NCBI GenBank assembly: GCA_028554795.2
Contig: CM068832.1
Coordinates: 89,708,511-89,772,510 of the forward strand
Reading direction: 5' to 3'
Source: Sinohyriopsis cumingii
Lineage: Eukaryota > Mollusca > Bivalvia > Unionida > Unionidae
DNA: 64,000 bases
A program made the position numbers and the translations under genes. This document shows, one piece after another, positions 1 through 12,950 of this stretch; the stretch's first letter is position 1, and every line of letters starts with the position of its first letter. Below the pieces are notes generated by a model. The model did no database searches, was not told the origin of the DNA, and worked only from the letters and a program-made list of their open reading frames with translations.

Positions 1-1999
1 ACCCTGTGGGCCCCCAGCCAAACTTGTGGCACAGCCAAACCCTTCACTCTGCATTTATGCACCACCCCCCATCCATATGTTGTTTTGTTGTTCTAGGGTT
101 TAACGCCATTTTTCAGCACAAGATAGGCTATACATGGCCGCCAGTATAACTGGTGGAGGAAGAACCCTGGAAAACCCAAGGAAGAACCACCGACACCCGA
201 GAAGCTACTGGCAGGCTTTCCCACGTACCCACGCTAGCCAAGCCTTGGACTCGAACTCACACAGACAGGGGTGAGATGGCAGTGATCTGGAACAGTGAGC
301 GCTTTAGACCACTCAGCCACTCGGGGCCCCCCCATCCATATGTTGTTAATACCTCTCTCTCATCTGGGGAATTCCCATCATTTTAAGCATAAAATGACAG
401 TTTCAAAACTGCCATTGTAAAGCCTCTGCTGAAGAAACCAACACTAGACCATAATGATTTAAAGAACTACCGCCCAGTTTCTAATCTCCCATTCATATAA
501 AAAAATCTTAGAAAAGGTTGTTCTATCCCAGCTTGTATCTCATCTAAATTCAAACAGTCTTTTTAACAATGTACAATCTGCATATCGCCCTTGCCACAGT
601 ACTGAAACTACTCTTCTAAAAGTAGTTAATGACATTCTCTCTGCGTTGGATAGTGGAAAGATTACAGTCCTCACCCTCCTTGATTTGTCTGCAGCATTTG
701 ACACAATAGACCATGATATATTACTTCACCGTCTCCAGCATGTATTTGGCATTCATGATACAGCCTTACTGTGGTTCAAGTCCTACTTGATCAACAGGAC
801 ACAAATTGTATCTGCAAATTGAATACACTCCAGCCCAGTTGGTCTATGTTGTGGTGTTCCACAGGGGTGTATTCTTGGACCTGTTCTCTTCATTCTTTAC
901 ACTCAGTCGCTCTCAAGTGTCATAGATCATCATCCAGTGTCTCACCAATTATACGCTGATGACACCCAAATATACAAATCTAGCCACCCAACTGAAGTTG
1001 ATGCTACCATCCAAAGTGTAGAGAGGTGCATTTCTGATGTGAAATCATGGATGACATGTAACAAGCTGCAGAAAAATGATGATAAAACTGATGCCATTCT
1101 GATCACAACACAAAGACTTTCTCATTCACATCCTTTACCTCAAACAATAAATATCAGCAATGCCAACATTAAATTCACACAATCAGTACAAAACCTAGGT
1201 GTTACTCTGGACAGTACTCTCACATTGCACCAACATGTCATGAACATATGCAAGGCTGCATATCTTGAGCTGAGATGCATCAGCTCAATTCGCAAATATC
1301 TTTTGGCCGATGCCACTAAAACACTTGTGTGTTCTTTAGTACTTTCAAGACTGGACTATTGCAAATCATTTGTGTCCGGTTCATCTCAATATCTACTCCA
1401 GAAACTTCAAAATGTTCAAAACACAGCTGCTCGGATCATACTTAGAGTACCACGATCAGAGCACACCTCCCCAATGCTCTGTACCCTACACTGGCTATCC
1501 ATTCGATCCAGAATCAAACACAAAATTTGTTCTCTGTGCTACGTTTCACTGTCGGACTCTAGTCCAACATACCTATCCGATCTTTCCCATGTGTACACAC
1601 CAGCAAGAAACTTATGCTCCTCTTCTGACAATCGTATACTCATTATTCCCACTATGAAAACAAAGTCATATAGACAGCGTTCTTTTGCATACCAGGGCCC
1701 AGCAACGTGGAATGAATTGCCCACTGAACTTAGACACAAAGACACATTGATCACATTCAAGAGGGCTCTCAAAACTCACTTATTTCGACAGCAAGAACAA
1801 ACTTAAAGACCTAATAATGTTTCCTACCTGAAATATTCTCAGCATGTTTTTTATTTTTTAATGTTTTTCTTATTTCATGGTGTTTGTTTTTATAATAATA
1901 TTATTATGTTTTTTATCTTATAGGTGTTGCCTAATGTTGTAAAGCGCTTAGAGCTTCTAAAGATTAGGCGCTATACAAAGTCCTCATTATTATTATTAT
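1..1999 (+). pseudogene. Broken LINE reverse transcriptase (CR1/L2/Jockey-like)
   Basis: Conserved reverse-transcriptase blocks are spread over several frames: NTSLSSGEFPSF near 342-385, [20 protein letters not shown] near 420-475, LDLSAAFDTIDHDILLHRLQ near 680-740, GVPQGCILGPVLFILY near 855-900 and YADDTQIY near 949-972. The thumb and C-terminal region is one open frame, 937-1806, ending TFKRALKTHLFRQQ. Stops and frameshifts (for example the TGA near 820) inactivate it. The 3' end has a CTTAGAGCTT...GGCGCTATACAAAG motif and an ATT-rich tail, as in CR1/L2-group elements. The 5' end is outside the window. It abuts the 60-base array that begins at about 2000. Confidence 0.88.
85..332 (-). mobile_element. 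tRNA-derived SINE (family 1), copy A, inside the LINE
   Basis: Read on the minus strand, it begins GGGGCCCCGAGTGGCTGAGT (box A-like), has a GTTCGAGTCC box B-like motif and ends with GTTAAACCCTAGAACAAC. It is flanked by an exact 15-base duplication, CATCCATATGTTGTT, at 70-84 and 333-347. The duplicated bases are part of the LINE reading frame, so the SINE landed in the LINE. Confidence 0.88.
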
Positions 2000-3250
2000 C
2001 TCCCATCTCAACAACTCACATGCCCACCGCCACTCCGTCCCACAGATGCAGTCCTTTCATCCCTTCCATCCCACATTTCATTAGCTTCTCCAATCCATGG
2101 GCCCCCAAGTGCCCTTTTATACTAAGATGAAACATGATGCCCTCTATGATCTCCTTTCCGAAATCATTGTATAAAATTCGGGTAACTTGAAACATGATGC
2201 CCTCAGGTTACTTGAAACATGATGCCCTTTATGATCTCCCTTCTGAAATCATTGTATAAAATTCAGTTACTTGAAACATGATGCCCTCTATGATCTCCCT
2301 TCTGAAATCATTGTATAAAATTCAGGTTACTTGAAACATGATGCCCTCAGTGATCTCCCTTCTGAAATCACTGCATAAAAGTCAGGTTACTTAAACATGA
2401 TGCCCTCAGGTTACTTGAAACATCATGACTTCCATGATCTCCTTTCTTAAACTCACATGCCCACCGCCACTCCGTCCCACAGATGCACAGTCCTTTCATC
2501 CCTTCCATCCCACATTTCAGCTTCTCCAATCCATAGGCCCCCAAGTGCCCTTTTATATTAAGATGAAACATGATGCCCTCTATGATCTCCCTTCTGAAAT
2601 CATTGTATAAAATTCAGGTAACTTGAAACATGATGACCTAAGGTTACTTGAAACATGATGCCCTCTACGATCTCCCTTCTGAAATCATTGTATAAAATTC
2701 AGTTACTTGAAACATGATGCCCTCTACGATCTCCCTTCTGAAATCATTGTATAAAATTCAGTTACTTGAAACATGATGCCTTCTATGATCTCCCTTCTGA
2801 AATCATTGTATAAAATTCAGGCTACTTGAAACACGATGCCCTCTATGATCTCCCTTGGCCTTCTGAAATCATTGTATAAAATTCAGGCTACTTGAAACAT
2901 GATGCCCTCTATGATCTCCCTTCTGAAATCATTGTATAAAATTCAGGCTACTTGAAACATGACGCCCTCTATGATCTCCCTTCTGAAATCATTGTATAAA
3001 ATTCAGGCTACTTGAAACATGATGTCCTCTATGATCTCCCTTCTGAAAACATTGTATAAAATTCAGGCTACTTGAAACATGATGCCCTCAGTGATCTCCC
3101 TTCTGAAATCACTGCATAAAAGTCAGGTTACTTAAACATAATGCCCTCGAGTTACCTGAAACATGATCTCCTTTCTTAAACCACTGTATGTTCAGATTAC
3201 CTGAAACATGATACCCAACATGATCCCTTCTTAAATCACTGTACATGGAG
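2000..3250. repeat. 60-base tandem array
   Basis: The unit includes AAACATGATGCCCTCTATGA and TCTCCCTTCTGAAATCATTG in about 16 copies, nearly identical from 2640 to 3110 and more diverged at the edges. A block of about 130 bases (CACATGCCCACCGCCACTCC to CCCTTTTATA) occurs twice, at about 2015-2130 and 2452-2565, as a higher-order duplication. Confidence 0.92.
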
Positions 3251-3429
3251 TTCAGATTATAAGAACCACCTGATACATGGAGGGTTAGGGACAGGCAGAC
3301 AGATGGATGCAACCAATCACAATTTACTTGCAATGTTAGGATATCATGACAGAATTTTTTCCCATGAAACTGAACCATAACATTACACAACATGACAAGA
3401 TGGTTAAGTGGCCTATGTATGCTATTATG

Positions 3430-3735
3430 CTTAAAACCACTGAAAAAGTCCAATTTCATCATTACAGATTAACAGCCCGATAGGAAATGTAAAACCACTG
3501 AAAAAGTCCAATTTCATCATTACAGATTAACAGCCCGATAGGAAGTGTAAAACCACTGAACAAGTCCAATTTCATCATTACAGAATAACAGCCTGATAGG
3601 AAATATAAAACCAGAGAACAAGTCCAATTTCATCACTTTAGAATAAAAGCCTAATAGGAAATTTGCAACCAGTGAATAAGTCTGATTTCATCAATACTGA
3701 ATAACAGACTGATAGGAAACTTTAAACTCTAAAAA
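3430..3735. repeat. 58-base tandem array, 5 copies
   Basis: The unit contains AAGTCCAATTTCATCATTAC and AACAGCCTGATAGGAAAT. Copies grow more diverged toward the right. Confidence 0.88.
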
Positions 3736-5989
3736 GCTTCAACGGATTGCCAAAATCATCTGAAAAGTAACTTTCCTACAGACCATTAAATGACATAATT
3801 GTATATAAAAAACAACAACTGGGAATCACTTTTGCTATCCAACAATCTTGAGACAATGCTCTATCGCATTCAAAAATCATATTGCTTGTACAAGGTAAAG
3901 TAGGTAATAAAAATCTACCAAGCTGCAATAAAATCTTGTGTGACATCAACACATGTAAACTAATCTTTATTAACTACATTTATTTTTATACAGTAGCATC
4001 ACGACTAATGAACAGATAGAGCAATAATTCACTTAGCCTACTTTTCTCTAAGTCTGGCTTCTTTAAAAACATGTATCTTTATATTTTATTAAATATTTTT
4101 GGGAAGTTATTACAGACCAAGTCACAGTGACTTACGTTCTGTCCAAAAAACAAACATAAATATTATACAAAAGCACTGGGAAGTTATACAGCATAATGGT
4201 CACAGTCACTTACTTTCCGAGTTAAGCCAGTCCAAAAATCGTAAACATAATTATTATTTAATTTAAAAGTGATCAAAATTATACAGCCTAAATGACCTAC
4301 TTAAATGGCTTTGTAAACTCCAGTTTCCAACATGGTAAAATTGTGTGGATGGATATAAAATGTTCTATTATTTTTTGTAGAACTCTCCTCAGCTTAAACT
4401 ACAACATTTTAATACTATATCCGACATGTAAGTTGCATTGTTTTATAAAAAAAAACAGGAAAAATAAAAATGAAAATCCTAAACACATGTACCTCTGAGA
4501 GAAAAAAATACATTTGTAACCATGTTGGACCAAACTGAGAACTTTTCCCTGAGTAAAAATCCCTCAAAGCAGGGAATTCCTGTAATACTGAAAAACTGAA
4601 GCTTTAGAGTTGAAGCAAACAAAATGAAAGTGAAAGTAAATTGTTGTGAATGATGTCAGTTTTCTTCATCTTTAGAAGGATGCATGAGAAACACACGGCA
4701 CACATGAGAATTAGCAAATGGCAAATACATGTACATGTGATGAATTGATGAACATGAAAACTGCATACTTGTCTCTTGTATAGCAAGCTTGTCAGTTTAA
4801 CTATGGCCCTTGATTCTGAATAACGAAATTACTTTGAAAAGCCAATTTGACTGATGCCTATAGAGTTGACATTTAAGTTTCAACAATACATTACTGTCAA
4901 AACAATATTGTTTACCAGTATGTAAGAGCGATATTATTTACAAGTAAAGAGTTGTTTAACACAAACAAGTAAAATTCATTTATATCAAGAATTATATGTG
5001 AATTTCTGTGGAATTGGCAAAAACGAATCAACAGTTTGACAAATATGCTAACCTAATCAGCTTATGATTTTTGTCCATTAATAGATGTGACCCTCTAGGT
5101 AAAAATTACATTTTTGGTCAAATCTGGGAAAATCTACTTGAAAATGTCAGTCAGCTCAATTGAACGTAAGAACTATATGACCACCTGATTAGGCCTTATG
5201 TGCCTCTCACCCCATTAAGTGATTTTAGACTATTCTGTTATAATTCATGGAACAGTCTATTACAGTATTGCAGGGGTGGAAGGCTGTACTGAAAGCCTGG
5301 CATGGAGAGACAAGGAGAGGTGATGATTAAGGGAGGATTTGAACCTGGCTTGAATTGGCAGAGGTCAAAGTTCAAATCTGATATTAGATGTCAACGGGGC
5401 AAAATAAACCCTTTAAATGCTACTGTAAACCAAGAAATATTTACAGCAAATAAACTTTGTAAATTTTGTTTCTTTAACATATGTAGAATTATTTAACAGA
5501 AAATGCACTTTCATGAGTGTAGTGAGCAATGATAGAAATGTTAAAGTTGTAATTTCTGAAACAAGTTTAAATCACAGACCTTCAAATATTTCTTGGTTTA
5601 TAGTTTTCAAATTTCTCCAAAAGTAGATTCCAAATTAAAATACTATTGGCAAAGAACCAGATTGAACTTTGAACACTGAAAAGAAACAACACAGATATGT
5701 ACACATATTAATGACAAATAAATACATGCATACATACACAAGCACATAAAAATCAAATCTCTATTTCTCATTATATGACCTACAAACACTTATCAAATAT
5801 AAAAATGACAATTTGTATTCTCTAGTCATGTGACTTGCATCATATGAAAAGTGTTACATGACAATTGTCAGCAGGATAATGATGAAGTGGATTTTTCTTG
5901 TGGCTAGTTCAAGTTTCTAGAGATAATACAATTTTATCTTTCAAAATACAGTTATTAAAATCATTCTGAACATATGTTCTGAAAAATTA

Positions 5990-5991
<2 letters not shown>
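3736..5991. other. AT-rich sequence, no gene seen
   Basis: There is no credible coding exon, RNA gene or array here. Open frames are short and in AT-rich sequence. Confidence 0.6.

Positions 5992-6047
<56 letters not shown>
5992..6047. repeat. (TA)n microsatellite
   Basis: About 28 uninterrupted TA dinucleotides. Confidence 0.98.
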
Positions 6048-6049
<2 letters not shown>

Positions 6050-6684
6050 AAATAAAAGATTTGATTTGCATAGCACTAAAAAAAAAGAGCTTTTCTGAGG
6101 CAAATATTTAAATAAAATCATATCACATTCAACATTTCAAAGCAACTAAACAACAAAGGTCCAAATCACAAAAGGAATGAACCAAAACTTAAGATTTCAT
6201 ATGGGCGCATGTACTTTCCATCCTCTGTATAAATTATATCAAGGAATTGAAACACAACCCATCCACCCATAAACCTAAACAATTAGCAATGCAATGCAAA
6301 TATCAACATATGTACACATATATGTGCTTGTTCCATTAGACGTCCATGTTTCTTAGCTCTGCCTTACTTCCCAGTATTAGGCCTTTTATGCAAATTTTTA
6401 TTTCGAACTTTTCTTAACAAAGATGTATGATAAAGTGACGTACAATAATATTTTTTTCTTCAGTTTTATTTCCCTCTATGGAAATTAAAAAAGAATACTT
6501 TTATTATTAGACAAATTTTCCTCATTTTTCCATAAATTATTTTAAATCAATGAAAATCAACCAGCTTTTATCCATGTAGTTTACAACTTCATGTAAAACT
6601 TGTTATTCTCTTTTTAACCATCATTAGTGGATACTGCAGAGAAATAAGTACTGGTATTTTCCAGTCAGTAATATCTGTTTCATT
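6048..6684. other. AT-rich sequence, nothing recognised
   Basis: No exon, repeat array or mobile element that I can support. Confidence 0.55.
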
Positions 6685-6850
6685 TCTACTTGCCTGTCGT
6701 TCATCTTTGTGTTGCAATTCTACTTGCCTGTTTAAGTGTATCTTTGTGTTGCAATTCTACTTGCCTGTTTAAGTCTATCTTTGTGTTGCAATTCTACTTG
6801 CTTGTTTAAGTTATCTTTGTGTTGCAATTCTAGTATTGTTGTATTTTAAT
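6685..6850. repeat. Approximately 38-base minisatellite, 4 copies
   Basis: The unit contains TTGTGTTGCAATTCTACTTG and CCTGTTTAAGT. The last copy is degenerate. Confidence 0.85.
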
Positions 6851-7057
6851 ACTACTCTCCCGTTTAAGTTAGTCGGGTGTGGAACAGGCTGAATGCAAGC
6901 TACTGCATATCAAACAAGGCAACTGATGACAGCAACCATTTTGCGCTGGGACATCTCATGATTTTCCAAATGAAATAGTCATGAACTGTTGTATTAAAAA
7001 ACATTTAAATTTGTATTTTATGAATTTTACCCTTGATATCCAGGATTGTGTTAATGT

Positions 7058-7060
<3 letters not shown>

Positions 7061-7088
<28 letters not shown>
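7061..7088. repeat. (TA)n microsatellite
   Basis: 14 TA dinucleotides. Confidence 0.97.
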
Positions 7089-7424
7089 ACATTTTGGGTG
7101 GGTGGGTTGGTTGATGGGTTTTCAAAAAGTACAGCATTTAGCACCCAAACATTATGTTTTCTTTTTACACTTTAGTGTAATTTCGAGTGGTCTGTGGTTT
7201 GGACCAGGAATATATCACAAGATGCATAAGAAATTTAGGTTTAGAACTACTGAATTGTCTGCAACTTTTCATACCTATGCGTGTACGGATGATTATACTT
7301 ATTAATAATTTCAATTTTCATATGATTCTAATTCAAATATATATTAAAAAATCTAATGATGCAAACGGTCTCAAAAATATAATTATGGAAGTATTGACTG
7401 AGGGTATAAAATGTTTTTATGGTA

Positions 7425-7545
7425 TGACAAATTACAGACAGTATGGCAGTTAAGAGGTGACATCAGTCAAGAAAAGAGATGACCATACAAATTACAGACA
7501 GTATGGCAGATAAGAGGTGACATCAGTCTAGAAAAGAGACTACCA
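7425..7545. repeat. 60-base direct duplication
   Basis: Two adjacent copies of a unit containing CAAATTACAGACAGTATGGC and AAGAGGTGACATCAGTC. Confidence 0.9.
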
Positions 7546-9049
7546 TAGGCAGCAGAAAGTAACAGCAGCTGACCAACTGTTATTAATTCTGTGAATACAC
7601 CAATGTTACTGGTGGAAATGTGGAATTTATCAGAAATAGTTGCTCTTTGTAAGCACTTGTTGCAACAAGTGATAATTCAGAGATGTAGTATTTACTCCAT
7701 AACAGTGAACATGCAATATACATCTGGTTAGACCACAAGTTGATTTAATGCTTCAATGGAGAGAAAAAATAGTGAGGAACTCTTTCTGTTGTCCTGAAGC
7801 AACAAGTGCTGTTGTGGAGTTGTAATTATTAAATATAAAATTCCAAAATATGAGGCAATGATGCCCAAAAATATGTAACCCTAGCAATCAATGTCTTTTC
7901 AAAGATGTGTCTGAATTCCAACAGTGGAAGAAAAATAGTCCTAAATATGCCATTTTAAAAAAAATTGTAAGAAAATGTATTGTTTAATATTGAGATGGCA
8001 AAATGGCTGGTGACAATTGATGGTGAAACAAATCTTATCTACATGAGGAACTTTTAAATTTAAAAAATCATAACTTTACACACACCTGAAGTTTTTTTTT
8101 AAAAATAACTTAAACTGTGAAAACCATAAAATTGTCTTAAATATACTCCTCTCTAAAGTGCCTTACTAAAATTGTCTTGCATATATCCCTCTCTAAAGTG
8201 CCTTACTAAAACTGTCAAAAAAATCTTTACTGTTGTTTGAAAATAAACAACAATGATTATAAACTTTACTCTGAAAACAGTCAACAGCTTATGACAGGTG
8301 TTCAGAATGACATGACATGATAGGTTACAAGGTTTTTCTAATAGGTGTTCAGTATGGCAGGGTGTACTAGATTATATGGTTTATCTGACAGGTGTTCAGC
8401 ATGGCAAGGTGTAATAGATTGGTTACATGGTTTACCAGTGAATGGCATTGTGCAAAAAGCTGGGGTTGGGGTGGGGGTGATGTGGGGTAGATGTGACATA
8501 TGGTGATAGATTAGTCATCATTAGATTAAATATATAAAAAACACAGGTAATCTCAAAGTTAGAGCATCTTCACACCAACCTCAACAAGTGTTAGCTACCA
8601 TAACTGCAGAGCACATATTTAATTAAGCACTTGGTACCAACAAAATTGCTTCAATTTAAAAAAAATTATTATTACTATAAATATGTATAAATGATTCAGG
8701 GGAGTTCACTGCATAATGTCGAATAATCTTACATTTGTACAGTGCTTTACTGTACTCTGGACAGAGTACATTTCATCCTTACTGTCAATTTACTGCATAC
8801 TTCACTATTTACCTGTACACTGTATCAAATTCAATTCATACTAAATGTCACATAATTATAGTTAAACTTGTCTTAAAAGACCACTACAGTAAGAGACTAC
8901 TTGTTTTAAGAGACAAAATTCTTAGTGAAGACTTTCTGATTATAGTGTTATGACCTGACATGAGAGACCATGATTTATAGGCAGATCAGGTGATCTTTCA
9001 AGACAGCTTTTACATTAACTGCAATTTACATGTGCAATAATATTTTGGG
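7546..9049. other. Non-coding stretch with small direct repeats
   Basis: A unit of about 43 bases is doubled at 8125-8215 (CCTCTCTAAAGTGCCTTACT). A diverged unit of about 60 bases (GACAGGTGTTCAG) recurs at 8290-8430. No coding exon is evident. Confidence 0.6.
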
Positions 9050-10390
9050 TTTTACTGTTTACTATACTGAGTCCATTGCATATTAAATGTAATATAATCA
9101 TATATTTGTACTGTGTTTTACTGTACATTGTATTGAGTTTACATCACAATAAATGTCCAATAATTGTATATTAGTAGTTTTACTGTATAATTTACTGAGT
9201 TAACTGCATACTAGATGTCGAATAATTGTATATTTGTACTATTTTACAGTATGCACTATAGAATTCACTCATCAGATGCCAAACAATCATATTTATGCCT
9301 TGCTTTACTGTATGTAATACCGAGTTCACTTCATACTAGATGTCCAATAATCATATATTTTTATACCTTGCTTTACTGTAATCAATACTGAGTTCACTGC
9401 ATGCTAGATGTCCAATGATCATAGATTTATGCCTTGCTTTACTGTAATCAATACCGAATTCAATTTATACTAGATGTGCAATAATCATAGATTTATGTCT
9501 TGTTTTACTGTAATCAATACCGAGTTCACTTCATACTAGATGTCCAATAATCACAGATTTATGCCTTGCTTTACTGTAATCAATACTGAGTTCACTTCAT
9601 ACTAGATGTAAAATAATCATATGCCTTGCTTTACTGTAATCAATACCAAGTTCACTTCATACTAGATGTCCAATAATCATAGATTTATACCTTGCTTTAC
9701 TGTAATCAATAAAGAGTTCACTGCATACTAGATGTCCAATAATCATAGATTTATGCCTTGCTTTACTGTAATCAATACCGAGTTCACTTCATACTAGATG
9801 TCCAATAATCATGGATTTATCCCTTGCTTTACTGTAATCAATACCGAGTTCACTTCATACTAGATGTCCAATAATCATAGATTTATGCCTTGCTTTACTG
9901 TAATCAATACTGAGTTCACTTCATACTAGATGTAAAATAATCATATGTATGCCTTGCTTTACTGTAATCAATACCGAGTTCACTGCATACTAGATGTCCA
10001 ATAATCATAGATTTATGCCTTGCTTTACTGTAATCAATACCGAGTTCACTTCATACTAGATGTCCAATAATCATTTATTTATGCCTTGCTTTACTGTAAT
10101 CAATACCGAGTTCACTGCATACTAGATGTTCAATAATCATAGATTTATGCCTTGCTTTACTGTAATCAATACCGAGTTCACTTCATACTAGATGTCCAAT
10201 AATCATTTATTTATGCCTTGCTTTACTGTAATCAATACCGAGTTCACTGCATACTAGATGTTCAATAATCATAGATTTATGCCTTGCTTTACTGTAATCA
10301 ATACCGAGTTCACTTCATACTAGATGTCCAATAATCATTTATTTATGCCTTGCTTTACTGTAATCAATACCGAGTTCACTTATACTGGAT
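9050..10390. repeat. 66-base tandem array with dimeric higher-order structure
   Basis: About 20 copies of a 66-base unit (TAATCATAGATTTATGCCTT, GCTTTACTGTAATCAATACC, GAGTTCACTTCATACTAGAT). Between about 10000 and 10345, copies ending TCATTTATTTATGCC alternate with copies ending TCATAGATTTATGCC, giving a dimer of about 131 bases in three repeats. The left edge is diverged. Confidence 0.93.
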
Positions 10391-10579
10391 GTCATATAAA
10401 GTACTATAAGCAAAATGTTCAACATGGAAAAATTGTTTTCTTCATAGTATGGGAAAGTGTACCATGTCCTAATTGTCCATAAACTAATGAGTATTTAACA
10501 CGAGTACTGTGAATGGCATAACATATAAATGTGCTAGGTTAATAGCCCCGAGTATGAATAAATGAATTAGATAATTTAA

Positions 10580-10870
10580 CTATTTTGTGCAGAAACCATT
10601 TTTCTTCTTTCAGTCACAGTGACCTTGTTCTCTGACCTTCTGACTAAGACTAATAGGCTTCATCCTTACCCTAAATGCAAGCCGTCCACAGAGTTTGGTC
10701 TAGGCCTGTATGTAGAACTAAACTTATCTGCCAGTGTCACTGACATCTGACCTTTAGACACCAGAAGCAATAGGCTTCTTCTTTACCCTAAGAACAAACT
10801 ATTAATAAAGTTTTGTAAGTGAAATTTGTGGAAAACTCAAGTTATCCTGCAGAAACCATTTTTCTTGTTC
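10580..10870. repeat. Dispersed repeat with GTCACAGTGACC motif
   Basis: The sequence has TTTCAGTCACAGTGACCTTG, a TCTGACCTTC block, AATAGGCTTCATCC and then a second similar block (GTGTCACTGACATCTGACC, AATAGGCTTCTTC). The phrase GCAGAAACCATTTTTCTT frames both ends. This pattern resembles a repeat I remember as abundant in mollusc genomes; family and boundaries are uncertain. Confidence 0.5.
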
Positions 10871-12589
10871 CTTTTCATTCTTAAGCCATATGTCACAACT
10901 ACTTCATTTTAGATCCAACCCCTCACTCAATTCATTGTGCTACAATATCCGTAGGTAAAAAGTGATGTTATAACGTAATGATCATGATCAAGTAATTTTG
11001 ACCTGCACAGTGGACACACACTATTTGTAAACCCTTCAAACATTTTCAGCAACATCACAATGTTAAAATCCTACAAGAATTAGACAAAACAGTAGCTCCA
11101 GAATTCTTTCAAAATGTCCTGAAAACATTTATTTGGGTATCACACATATTAACATATGCAAAAGTATACTTCACTGTTTTTCAAAAACCGACATTGACGA
11201 TAAAAAGAACCACCAAGTTTGTAACGAAAACTGTCTCTCACCTTCTTTTAAATCCATTTTGACCTCTGACTTCCTTGATGAAAAATAAATGGAGACAATA
11301 ATTAATACTTTATGACCATAGCTCAATACCAAACCCAGTTTGAATATCCTAAACCAATTAACCATCAATGAAGTTTGAATGAAATTACCAACCAGGCCCA
11401 AGCATGCCTTTTTAAACAGCTACTTTTGCACAACCAGTCCTGTAACCTTGTTACCATCAACCACTTGTCTAAATGAAACATGGCATGAAACATGCAATCT
11501 TTCTTTGACAACCACACCAAATCTGATTAGAATTACATCTTCAATTCCTCTCTTTTAGTGGATGTAAAATTTGTAGTTGTTCATTCAGCTGAGAAGCACA
11601 CTTATGAGAAAGTGAAAATGTAGTTTTCTAGATGTAACAAATTATACGAACAAACATTTTAATTATAAAATAATTAATTAAAAGTCTATAAATGCCAATA
11701 TTTATGTATTTTATTAAGTGACGTTGTGGGAGAGGAATTGAAAATTTGGTTTCAACAAGTCAGATCCAGAACCATTGTTAGATTTGGAAGAAACATTTGG
11801 GGTAAAGAATTTGTTAGTAAAATCTTTTTTTTATCAAAGAACCACTACAACTGAACACACATCTATTATTCTTCTCAAACAAGTCAAATGAAACAATAAT
11901 CATGTTGACTGTGAAGAAGCAAACAAAGTCATGTCTTTTCTACACTAAAAACTGCACTAACATTTTCAAGCCATTCTTCAGGCTTTAACTGCAAACAGTC
12001 TTCAATATCTGTGTACACATGCATCCCTTTAGCGAGCTATAATTTAGGAATTCCATATCTTATTATGAAGACATTCACACTAAAGTTTTTGTTTTCCCAC
12101 CCCACAGAAGATGCTTTACCTTTCATGTAGTTTTGCTACTGAGAAACTGGTTTATTCAGTACTTGAACAATGAATTTTTTACACTTTGGGTTGTAAGCCA
12201 GAATAGTGGATGTATAATGCATTACTAGAGGATTAGGTTTTTCAGCAGCAATAGACCTGGTTTTGGGATAAGCTGGGACTGGTTTAAAAGGTTCATTGAA
12301 TTTTAACTAATAATCATTCAAACATTACTCTTTCTCTACTGCCCTAATAGCAAACACGTGCACTGTGCTTAAAGTTAATCTGACAAAAATTTGTAAGGAA
12401 AGCTTGCAATTTATTGGAATCTAAAGACGCAGTAAATAATTTCATCATGAACTAATACTGTGAAAATAGGATCTTTCTTGCAGAAAGGATCACAAATTTA
12501 TTTGAAGAATAAAGATGTCTCAATATTCTGTCCTACATTAAGTTCTATGGACCTCGTAACGTTATTAATACAAAATATTTTTTAAAGGT
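10871..12589. other. AT-rich sequence, no gene seen
   Basis: No exon, RNA gene or array recognised. The longest open frame (minus strand, 11171-11401) has no recognisable motif. Confidence 0.55.
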
Positions 12590-12950
12590 CCAATTCTGAA
12601 TACTGTTAAGTACTTGAATGATGTTTTGTCAAAGTCTAAATACTGTTAAGTACTTGTATGAGGGACTATCCAAGTCTGAATACTGTTAAGTACTTGTATG
12701 ATGGACTGTCCAAGTCTAAATACTATTAAGTATTTGTATGATGGACTGTCCAAGTCTGAATGCTGGCTAGAGCATATGTGATGGACTGTTCAAATCTGAA
12801 TACCAGTATGTGTATGTACGATGGATTATCCATGTCTGAAGATTGTTTAATACATTTATGATGATTGTCCAAGAGTGAATAATATTTAATGCAAGTATAA
12901 CAGATTGTCCAAGTCATTATTCTGGTAAGTACATGTATTTTATTTCTTAT
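12590..12950. repeat. Approximately 40-base minisatellite
   Basis: The unit contains TTAAGTACTTGTATGATGGA and CTGTCCAAGTCTGAATACTG, about nine copies with increasing divergence to the right. Confidence 0.88.
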
